Of a stretch of DNA of 64,000 nt, positions 57,223 to 64,000 are shown in pieces; position 1 is the first letter of the stretch, and every line of letters begins with the position of its first letter. Origin of the DNA: Streptomyces sp. SDr-06 (GTDB lineage: Bacteria > Actinomycetota > Actinomycetes > Streptomycetales > Streptomycetaceae); the NCBI RefSeq assembly GCF_003324565.1, contig NZ_QOLA01000009.1:62001-126000 (forward strand). Reading direction: 5' to 3'. The position numbers and the translations under genes were made by a program. Under the pieces are notes generated by a model. The model ran no database searches, was not told the DNA's origin, and saw only the letters and a program-made list of their open reading frames with translations.

Positions 57223-59225
57223 GGTGTGGGTGACCCTCCGATCGGCGGGGACGGTCGCAGGACCAGGATGTGCGCGGGCGCTCGGCCCGGCTCCAGACGC
57301 ACGTAATTGGCCCTGCCCCAGTGGTAGGTCTCACCGGTGAGCTCGTCGCGCACCGGGACGGACTCGTCCCACGCGAGGCCGAGTGCCGGCATGTCCAACG
57401 AGACCGTTGCCTCCTGGGTGTGGTGGGGGTCGAGGTTGGCGACCACCACAATGGTGTTCGACCCCGCCCGTTTGCTGTAGGCGATCAGCGCGTCGTTCCC
57501 GGTGTCGTGGAAGTGGACCGAGCGCAGCTGCCGCAGCGCCGGATGGCGGCGCCTGATGCGGTTGAGCGCGGTGATCAGCGGGGCGATCGAGCGGCCCTCG
57601 CGCTCGGCCGACTCCCAGTCGCGGGGCCGCAGTTGGTACTTCTCCGAGTCCAGGTACTCCTCGCTGCCTGGCTTGGCCGGGGTGTTCTCGCACAGTTCGT
57701 ATCCGGCGTAGACACCCCACGACGGGGAGAGCGTGGCGGCGAGCACCGCCCGCACCTCGAAGGCGGGACGGCCGCCCTCCTGGAGGTAGGCGTGCAGGAT
57801 GTCGGGGGTGTTCACGAAGAAATTGGGCCGCATGTACGGCGCGGACTCGCCCGCCAGTTCGGTGACGTACTCGGTGAGCTCGTGCCGGGTGTTGCGCCAG
57901 GTGAAGTAGGTGTACGACTGCTGGAAGCCGATCTTTGCCAGGGTCTGCATCATCGCGGGCCGGGTGAAGGCCTCGGCCAGGAAGATCACGTCCGGGTCGG
58001 TGCCGTTGATCTCGGCGATGACCCTTTCCCAGAAGACGACCGGCTTGGTGTGGGGGTTGTCGACGCGGAAGATCCGTACGCCGTGCCCCATCCAGAACCG
58101 CAGCAGCCGCACCGTCTCCTCGATCAGGCCGGGCATGTCCCGGTCGAAGGCGATCGGGTAGATGTCCTGGTACTTCTTGGGCGGGTTCTCGGCGTACGCG
58201 ATCGTGCCGTCGGCCCGGTGGTGGAACCACTCGGGGTGCTTGTCGACCCAGGGGTGGTCCGGGGAGCACTGGAGGGCGAAGTCGAGCGCGACCTCCAGGC
58301 GCAGCTCGCGGGCGGCGGCCACGAAGTCGTCGAAGTCGTCGAGGGTGCCGAGGTCGGGGTGGACGGCGTCGTGCCCGCCGTCGGGCGAGCCGATCGCCCA
58401 GGGCACCCCGACATCCCAACGCCCCGCCTTCAGGCTGTTGTTGGGGCCCTTGCGGTACGTGGTGCCAATGGGATGGATGGGGGGCAGATAGACCACGTCG
58501 AAGCCCATCGCGGCGATGGCGGGGAGCCGTTCGGCCGCGGTGCGGAAGGTGCCGGAGACCGGCTTGCCGCGCTTCTTGAGGACGGCGCCCTCCGAGCGCG
58601 GGAACATCTCGTACCAGGAGCCGAACAGGGCGCGCTCGCGCTCGACGAGCAGGGGCATCGGGGGCGAGGCCGTGACGAGCTCGCGCAACGGGTGGTCCGC
58701 GAGGGCGGCCTCCGCCTCCGGGGCGTGGGCCGCGGCGAGCCGCTCCGCGGGGGCGCGGCCCGTGTCCCGCAGGGCGTCCGCCACGGCCAGCACCGCCTCG
58801 CGCCGCCCCTTGGCCTTGGGCACCCCGGCCGCGGCCCGCTCGTACAGCGCGGCGCCCTCGGCCAGGACCAGCTCGGTGTCGATGCCGGCCGGGATCTTGA
58901 TGTGGGCGTGGTGGAGCCAGGTGGCGACCGGGTCGCCCCAGGCCTCCACGGTGTAGGTCCATCTGCCCTCGGCGTCCGGGGTGACCTCGGCGCCCCAGCG
59001 GTCGGTGCCGGGGGCGAGCTCGCGCATCGGGGTGAAGGGTCCGGCCCGGCCTCCCGGGTCGCGCAGCACGACATTGGCCGCGACGGCGTCGTGGCCCTCG
59101 CGGAAGACGGTGGCGGTGACCTGGAAGCTCTCGCCGGCCACCGCCTTGGCGGGCCGGGTGCCGCACTCGACGGCGGGTCGTACGTCGAGCACGGGGATGC
59201 GGCCGATTGACGGGTTCGGGTTCAC
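57219..59225 (-). CDS. glgE: Alpha-1,4-glucan:maltose-1-phosphate maltosyltransferase
   Basis: 668 residues from the GTG at 59225 (MNPNPSIGRIPVLDVRPAVE) with CAGGTGA upstream; the frame is open 31 codons further. GlgE adds maltosyl units from maltose-1-phosphate to a growing alpha-glucan. Domains are an N-terminal beta domain, a helical insert (GWYEMFPRS region nearby reads LFGSWYEMFPRSEGA) and a GH13_3 barrel. The nucleophile is Asp389 in IFRVDNPHTKP, and the acid/base is Glu418 in IFLAEAFTRP; the 29-residue spacing equals that of the S. coelicolor enzyme (394/423). It is divergent from glgP, with a 452-bp gap. Its stop overlaps treS. Confidence 0.96.
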   Translation of the reverse strand: MNPNPSIGRIPVLDVRPAVECGTRPAKAVAGESFQVTATVFREGHDAVAANVVLRDPGGRAGPFTPMRELAPGTDRWGAEVTPDAEGRWTYTVEAWGDPVATWLHHAHIKIPAGIDTELVLAEGAALYERAAAGVPKAKGRREAVLAVADALRDTGRAPAERLAAAHAPEAEAALADHPLRELVTASPPMPLLVERERALFGSWYEMFPRSEGAVLKKRGKPVSGTFRTAAERLPAIAAMGFDVVYLPPIHPIGTTYRKGPNNSLKAGRWDVGVPWAIGSPDGGHDAVHPDLGTLDDFDDFVAAARELRLEVALDFALQCSPDHPWVDKHPEWFHHRADGTIAYAENPPKKYQDIYPIAFDRDMPGLIEETVRLLRFWMGHGVRIFRVDNPHTKPVVFWERVIAEINGTDPDVIFLAEAFTRPAMMQTLAKIGFQQSYTYFTWRNTRHELTEYVTELAGESAPYMRPNFFVNTPDILHAYLQEGGRPAFEVRAVLAATLSPSWGVYAGYELCENTPAKPGSEEYLDSEKYQLRPRDWESAEREGRSIAPLITALNRIRRRHPALRQLRSVHFHDTGNDALIAYSKRAGSNTIVVVANLDPHHTQEATVSLDMPALGLAWDESVPVRDELTGETYHWGRANYVRLEPGRAPAHILVLRPSPPIGGSPTP

Positions 59226-59677
59226 GGGCTCACCTGCGGGTGATTGGTAGGGTTTGCCGCGTTTGCGGGAATCTGTCCTTTTTAACTGCTCCGTTGACGG
59301 CTGACCGGCTGCGGGCATGGCCGCTCCTGTCCGCGTTCACTCGAATGGCGTGCGGGAGGGACTGCGGGACTGCGTTACCGAGTGAGCCTTCCACGGTGTA
59401 CGGGTGGGCATTCCGGCAGCTTGTTAACTACCTGCGCGTAACGGTTCAGACAAGGAAACAGCCGCGCCTTTCGTGGACAGCGGCGCAAACTTTGCCTACC
59501 CGTAGGTCAGGTGAGGCGGCGTCAGGACGCGCGCCGGGCCCGGAAGCGGAATCCGCGGGCGGCGCCGCGAGGCGCTGTGGTTGACGGGGCGCGTCGGCAC
59601 TACCTTCGGGAGTGAAGGAGGGGCGCACATCGCGGTGTGCCCACCCCGGTACGTATCTCCCCTGCGAAGGTGGAAGC
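59226..59677. other. 452-bp divergent control region of glgE and glgP
   Basis: No convincing gene. The region must hold both promoters. A TTGACG at 59581 points towards glgP but its -10 partner is poorly spaced. AT-richer spots include TTTTTAACT (about 59280) and TTGTTAACTACC (about 59422). Nothing resembles a large palindrome. Confidence 0.4.
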
Positions 59678-62311
59678 GTGAAGGCAATCCGTCGATTCAC
59701 CGTGCGCCCTGTCCTGCCCGACGCCCTCCGGCCGCTGAGCGACCTCGCGCGCAATCTGCGCTGGTCCTGGCACACGGAGACCCGAGAACTCTTCCAGGCC
59801 GTGGATCCCGAGGGCTGGCGGGCGGCGGGTGAGGACCCCGTGCGACTGCTCGGCGCCGTCAGCGCCGCCCGGCTCGACTCGCTCGCCCAGGACCGCCGCT
59901 TCCTGCGCAGACTCACCGCCGCCGCCGACGACCTCGACGACTATCTGCACGGCCGCCGCTGGTACCAGGAGCAGAGCGGTGAACTCCCGTCCGCCATCGG
60001 CTACTTCTCGCCGGAGTTCGGCATCACCGCGGCCCTGCCGCAGTACTCCGGCGGCCTCGGCATCCTCGCCGGGGACCATCTCAAATCCGCCAGCGACCTC
60101 GGCGTACCGCTCATCGGGGTCGGCCTCCTCTACCGGCACGGCTACTTCCGCCAGTCCCTGTCGCGGGACGGCTGGCAGCAGGAGCACTACCCGCTGCTCG
60201 ACCCCAATGAGCTGCCCGTCTCGCTCCTGCGGGAGGAGGACGGCACCCCGGTCAGGGTCTCGCTCGCGCTGCCCGGCGGCCGGGCCCTGCACGCCACCGT
60301 CTGGCAGGCCCGGGTCGGCCGGGTCCCCCTGCTCATGCTCGACTCGGACGTCGAGGAGAACGCCCCCGGCGAGCGCGACGTCACCGACCGGCTGTACGGC
60401 GGCGGCAGCGAGCACCGGCTGCTCCAGGAGATGCTGCTCGGCATCGGCGGCGTACGGGCGGTACGCGCGTACTGCCGCCTCACCGGCCACCCGGCCCCCG
60501 AGGTGTTCCACACCAACGAGGGCCACGCCGGCTTCCTCGGACTCGAAAGGATCCGCGAACTCGCGGGCGAGGGACTGGAATTCGACGCCGCGCTCGAAGC
60601 CGTGCGCGCCGGAACCGTGTTCACCACCCACACCCCGGTGCCGGCCGGAATCGACCGCTTCGACCGCGAGCTGATCGCCCGCCACCTCGGCGACGACGGC
60701 GAGCTGCCCGGGGTGCCCGTCGAGAAGATCCTCCAGCTCGGCATGGAGACCTACCCCGGCGGCGAGCCGAACCTCTTCAACATGGCCGTGATGGGGCTGC
60801 GGCTCGCCCAGCGGGCCAACGGCGTCTCCACCCTGCACGGCGCGGTCAGCCGGGAGATGTTCGCGGGCCTGTGGCCGGGGTTCGACGCCCAGGAGGTGCC
60901 CATCACCTCCGTCACCAACGGCGTGCACGCCCCGACCTGGGTCGCGCCCGAGGTCTTCCGGCTCGGCGCCCGGCAGATCGGCCCGGGCCGTACCGAGGAC
61001 GCGCTGACCGTGGGCGGCTCGGACCGCTGGGACGCGGTCGCCGACATCCCGGACGCCGAGATCTGGGAGCTGCGCCGGGAGCTGCGCGAGCAACTGGTCA
61101 CCGAGGCCCGCGAGCGGCTGCGCGCCTCGTGGCGCCAGCGCGGCGCCGGAACGGCCGAACTCGGCTGGATCGACGGGGTGTTGAACCCGGACATCCTCAC
61201 CATCGGCTTCGCCCGGCGGGTGCCCTCCTACAAGCGGCTCACGCTGATGCTGCGCGACCGGGACCGGCTGATGGAGCTGCTGCTGCATCCGACCCGGCCG
61301 GTGCAGATCGTCGTCGCGGGCAAGGCGCACCCCGCCGACGACGGCGGCAAGCGGCTGGTGCGGGAGCTGGTGAAGTTCGCCGACGATCCGCGGGTGCGCC
61401 ACCGGATCGTGTTCCTGCCCGACTACGGCATGGCCATGGCGCAGAAGCTCTATCCGGGCTGCGACGTGTGGCTCAACAACCCGCTGCGCCCGCTGGAGGC
61501 CTGCGGTACCAGCGGCATGAAGGCGGCCCTCAACGGCTGCCTCAACCTCTCGGTCCTGGACGGCTGGTGGGACGAGTGGTTCGAGCCCGACTTCGGCTGG
61601 GCCATCCCCACCGCCGACGGCGCCGCGACCGACGAGGACCGCCGCGACGAGCTGGAGGCCAACGCGCTGTACGACCTCATCGAGGACCGGGTCGCGCCGC
61701 GTTTCTACGACCGGGGCCCCACCGGGCTGCCGGACCGCTGGATCGAGATGGTCCGCCAGACCCTCACCACCCTGGGGCCGAAGGTGCTCGCGGGACGGAT
61801 GGTGCGGGAGTATGTGACCCGGCTGTACGCGCCCGCCGCCGCGGCGCACCGGGCCCTCGACCCGGTCACGGCGGGGGAGCTGGCGCACTGGAAGGCGCGG
61901 GTGCGCGGTGCCTGGCCGAAAGTCGCCGTCGACCATGTCGAGGCGCTGGCGCCCGCGGCCGCGGCGCCCAACGGCACCGCCGAGCTCGGCTCCACGCTCG
62001 CGCTGCGGGTGCGGGTCGCGCTCGGCGACCTCGGGCCCGACGACGTCGAGGTGCAGGCGGTGGCCGGCCGGGTGGACGCGGCCGACGCCATCGCGGACGC
62101 GGCGACCTTCCCGCTGAAACCGGCGGGCGGCCCCGATCTGGAGGGCCGCTGGATGTACGAGGGGCCGCTCGCGCTCGACCGCACGGGACCGTTCGGCTAC
62201 ACCGTCCGGGTGCTGCCGGCCCACCGCCATCTGGCGACGTACGCGGAGCTGGGCCTGGTGGCGGGCCCGACCGAGGCGACGGGGGAGGGCGCGGGCGTGC
62301 TCATGCGCTGA
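59678..62311 (+). CDS. glgP: Alpha-glucan phosphorylase (GT35)
   Basis: 877 residues from the GTG at 59678 with GCGAAGGTGG upstream. It releases glucose-1-phosphate from alpha-1,4-glucan, or a maltodextrin, using pyridoxal phosphate. Visible family parts are IGYFSPEFGITAALPQYSGG near the start, VFHTNEGHAGF, VFTTHTPVPAGIDRF, FARRVPSYKRL, VVAGKAHPADDGGK and ACGTSGMKAALNG, which carries the PLP lysine region. The N-terminal regulatory part of animal enzymes is missing, as usual for the short actinobacterial type. It is divergent from glgE, so breakdown and synthesis share a control region. A 13-bp terminator follows. Confidence 0.95.
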   Translation: MKAIRRFTVRPVLPDALRPLSDLARNLRWSWHTETRELFQAVDPEGWRAAGEDPVRLLGAVSAARLDSLAQDRRFLRRLTAAADDLDDYLHGRRWYQEQSGELPSAIGYFSPEFGITAALPQYSGGLGILAGDHLKSASDLGVPLIGVGLLYRHGYFRQSLSRDGWQQEHYPLLDPNELPVSLLREEDGTPVRVSLALPGGRALHATVWQARVGRVPLLMLDSDVEENAPGERDVTDRLYGGGSEHRLLQEMLLGIGGVRAVRAYCRLTGHPAPEVFHTNEGHAGFLGLERIRELAGEGLEFDAALEAVRAGTVFTTHTPVPAGIDRFDRELIARHLGDDGELPGVPVEKILQLGMETYPGGEPNLFNMAVMGLRLAQRANGVSTLHGAVSREMFAGLWPGFDAQEVPITSVTNGVHAPTWVAPEVFRLGARQIGPGRTEDALTVGGSDRWDAVADIPDAEIWELRRELREQLVTEARERLRASWRQRGAGTAELGWIDGVLNPDILTIGFARRVPSYKRLTLMLRDRDRLMELLLHPTRPVQIVVAGKAHPADDGGKRLVRELVKFADDPRVRHRIVFLPDYGMAMAQKLYPGCDVWLNNPLRPLEACGTSGMKAALNGCLNLSVLDGWWDEWFEPDFGWAIPTADGAATDEDRRDELEANALYDLIEDRVAPRFYDRGPTGLPDRWIEMVRQTLTTLGPKVLAGRMVREYVTRLYAPAAAAHRALDPVTAGELAHWKARVRGAWPKVAVDHVEALAPAAAAPNGTAELGSTLALRVRVALGDLGPDDVEVQAVAGRVDAADAIADAATFPLKPAGGPDLEGRWMYEGPLALDRTGPFGYTVRVLPAHRHLATYAELGLVAGPTEATGEGAGVLMR

Positions 62312-62355
62312 GCCCGGGGCGCGGCCGGACGGCGCGTACGGCCGCGGACATGGGC

Positions 62356-62386
62356 GGTGCCCGGAGCCTCATGGGCTCCGGGCACC
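62356..62386. terminator. Terminator after glgP
   Basis: A perfect 13-bp stem, GGTGCCCGGAGCC (62356-62368) and GGCTCCGGGCACC (62374-62386), with a 5-nt loop, then TTCACTTTCC. It lies 44 bp after the stop, between converging genes. Confidence 0.75.
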
Positions 62387-62477
62387 TTCACTTTCCGGCC
62401 AGCCGCCTGGTCAGAAGGTGAGCTTCCAGGGGGACCTCACGGCGTGCGCGGGTCCGGGTCCGTGGAAGGCGGGTGGC

Positions 62478-64000
62478 TCAGAAGGACAGCTTGAAGTCGG
62501 TGATGGTGCCGACGTCGTACTGGGCCTTGTCCTGGACCTTGAGCTTCCAGGTGCCGTTCGCCGGGACGCTGGAGGCGTTCACGGTGTACGTCTTGTCCAG
62601 GTTCTGCGTGGAGTCCGAAGAGGAGTTCTTCAGCCGGAACGAGGTGCCGTTCGGGGCCACGAGGTCGATCTGGAGGTCACCGATGTAGGTGTGGGTGATC
62701 TTGACCCCGACCTGGAGGGCGGACGGCGCGTTGCCGGTGATGCCCGAGACGGTGACCGGGTCGGTGACCGCGGCGCCCGGGTAGTCCGGGATGGCCACCC
62801 GGGCCGTGCTCTCGAACACCTTGCCACCGGGGTTGCCGCCGCCGGCGCGGGCGCCGACGTTGATGGCCGCCCAGGCGTTGGTGACGTTGGTGACCTCGGC
62901 GCTGTTCGCCCCGTACAGCTCGGTCGCCGCGGCGATGGTGCCCGCGCGGGCACCCGCGTAGTCCGTGCTGGAGTTGAACTTGGTGGTGAGCGCCTTGTAC
63001 CAGATCAGCTGGGCCTTGTCGCGGCCGATGGCGGTCACGGGCAGGCCGTCGGAGGTCGGCGAGTCGTAGCTCACGCCGTTGATGACCTTGGCGCCGCTGC
63101 CCTCGGAGGCCAGGTAGAACCAGTGGTTCGCCGGGCCCGAGGAGTAGTGGACGTCGAGGTTGCCGACGCCGGAGTACCAGCTGTCCGCGGAGCCGCCGTC
63201 CTTGCTCGGCTTGTCCATGTAGCGCAGCGGGGTGCCGTCACCGTTGATGTTGATCTTCTCGCCGATGAGGTAGTCACCCGGGTCCGAGGGGTTGTTCGCG
63301 TAGAACTCCACGGAGGTGCCCATGATGTCGGAGGTGGCCTCGTTGAGGCCGCCCGACTCGTCGGCGTAGTTGAGGCCCGCGGTGGCCGCCGTGACGCCGT
63401 GCGACATCTCGTGGCCCGCCACGTCGAGCGAGGTCAGCGGGTCGTTGTTGCCCGCGCCGTCGCCGTACGTCATGCAGAAGCAGCTGTCGTCCCAGAACGC
63501 GTTCACATACGCGTTGCCGTAGTGGACGCGGGAGTACGCGCCGACGCCGTCGCCGCGGATGCCGCTGCGGCCGAAGACGTTCTTGTAGAAGTCCCAGGTC
63601 ACCCCGGCGCCGTAGGCGGCGTCCGCGCCGGCGGTCGCGGCGTTGGAGTTGGTGCCGTCGCCCCAGGTGTCGTTGTTCTGCGTGAACAGCGAGCCGGTGC
63701 CGGACGTGCCGTGGTTCAGGTTGTACGTCTTGTGGCCGCCGCGCGGGCTGTCCGTCAGGGTGTAACTCGACCCGGACTGCGTCGAGTTGAGGCTGACCTG
63801 TCCGCTGTAGTGGGTGTTGCCGACACCGGTCTCGATGCCCTGCCACTGGTGCAGCTTGGCGCCCGTCCGGGCGTCCGTGATGACGTGCAGCTTGTTCGGG
63901 GTGCCGTCGTCCTGGACGCCGCCCACGATCGTCTCGTACGCGAGGGTCGGAGCGCCCTTGACCATCCAGATGACCTTGCGGGCGCTGTCCGCCTTGTCCG
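62478..64000 (-). CDS. M4 neutral zinc metalloprotease with C-terminal P domain (5' end outside window)
   Basis: At least 507 codons; the frame runs off the right edge, so the signal peptide and most of the propeptide are missing. The visible start (KVIWMVKGAPTLAYETIVGG) is propeptide. The thermolysin-like catalytic domain has the zinc motif VAGHEMSHGVTA and the third ligand in SGGLNEATSDIMG, with AFWDDSCFCMTYGDG in between; the two close cysteines are unusual for this family but common in Streptomyces members. A P-domain-like beta sandwich follows (IGDLQIDLVAPNGTSFRLKN to the end). It is a secreted protein-degrading enzyme, convergent with glgP. Confidence 0.95.
   Translation of the reverse strand, partial: DKADSARKVIWMVKGAPTLAYETIVGGVQDDGTPNKLHVITDARTGAKLHQWQGIETGVGNTHYSGQVSLNSTQSGSSYTLTDSPRGGHKTYNLNHGTSGTGSLFTQNNDTWGDGTNSNAATAGADAAYGAGVTWDFYKNVFGRSGIRGDGVGAYSRVHYGNAYVNAFWDDSCFCMTYGDGAGNNDPLTSLDVAGHEMSHGVTAATAGLNYADESGGLNEATSDIMGTSVEFYANNPSDPGDYLIGEKININGDGTPLRYMDKPSKDGGSADSWYSGVGNLDVHYSSGPANHWFYLASEGSGAKVINGVSYDSPTSDGLPVTAIGRDKAQLIWYKALTTKFNSSTDYAGARAGTIAAATELYGANSAEVTNVTNAWAAINVGARAGGGNPGGKVFESTARVAIPDYPGAAVTDPVTVSGITGNAPSALQVGVKITHTYIGDLQIDLVAPNGTSFRLKNSSSDSTQNLDKTYTVNASSVPANGTWKLKVQDKAQYDVGTITDFKLSF

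Noticed and set aside
59446..59916. Minus-strand gene in the glgE-glgP gap
   Set aside because: Arg/Ser/Pro-rich shadow overlapping the start of glgP; no motif or ribosome site.
1..64000. CRISPR array, prophage, transposase or tRNA genes
   Set aside because: No regularly spaced repeats, integrase, transposase or cloverleaf-like segment was found when reading both strands.

Overview
This is a high-GC, gene-dense stretch of an actinomycete chromosome, almost certainly Streptomyces. The signs are the strong G/C bias at third codon positions (which opens long false frames on the opposite strand), frequent GTG/TTG starts, ATGA/GTGA stop-start overlaps, lipobox and Tat signals, sugar ABC operons without their own ATPase, and the gene content: glxA, isobutyryl-CoA mutase, the GlgE pathway and a prokaryotic phospholipase A2. 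From memory, the order from about 2.9 kb to the end resembles the SCO5413-SCO5447 part of S. coelicolor, with accessory blocks added; this needs an alignment. No tRNA, rRNA, CRISPR array, prophage or intact insertion sequence was seen.

Layout. 1-2.7 kb: end of the copper radical oxidase glxA, facing a GH6 lipoprotein. 2.9-5.7 kb: MarR regulator, small membrane protein, and icmA, whose F80 and Q198 mark it as isobutyryl-CoA mutase. 5.7-10.9 kb: an envelope-type block made of a two-component system, a serine-hydrolase-fold protein, a MurG paralogue and a sugar-nucleotide SDR. 10.9-12.8 kb: TetR regulator and a thioredoxin-TPR protein. 13.4-16.1 kb: an uncharacterised exported/membrane operon (DUF6230, DUF6114, Pro/Thr-rich secreted protein). 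16.2-23.7 kb: D-Ala-D-Ala carboxypeptidase and the central-carbon genes pyk, ackA, pta and pfkA. 23.8-27.9 kb: double-HTH regulator and a CUT1 sugar importer. 27.9-31.6 kb: CitA/CitB-type two-component system and dctA. 31.6-38.3 kb: membrane protein, phospholipase A2, a TetR/MFS efflux pair, aldo/keto reductase, SDR, Lrp regulator and a scrambled MerR-thioredoxin remnant. 38.4-40.7 kb: HelD-like ATPase.

40.7-51.6 kb is the most striking accessory region. A LacI regulator diverges from a six-gene operon: CUT1 importer, GH5-type enzyme (probably a Man-beta-1,4-GlcNAc mannosidase), Tat-exported GH85 endo-beta-N-acetylglucosaminidase, and GH38 alpha-mannosidase. Together these form a coherent route for harvesting N-glycans from glycoproteins: cut outside, import, trim alpha-mannose, split the core disaccharide.

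51.7-62.3 kb holds the GlgE alpha-glucan pathway (glgE-treS-pep2-glgB on one strand, glgP divergent), linking trehalose, maltose-1-phosphate and glycogen. The window ends inside a secreted M4 metalloprotease.

The best leads are: (1) the N-glycan locus and its 14-bp inverted repeat; (2) the MerR-thioredoxin remnant carrying two separately inverted pieces; (3) two matching palindromes that may tie a TetR regulator to the DUF6230 operon; (4) the MurG-paralogue/two-component block; (5) well-defined operators for TetR/MFS, the double-HTH regulator, icmA and the CUT1 importer.
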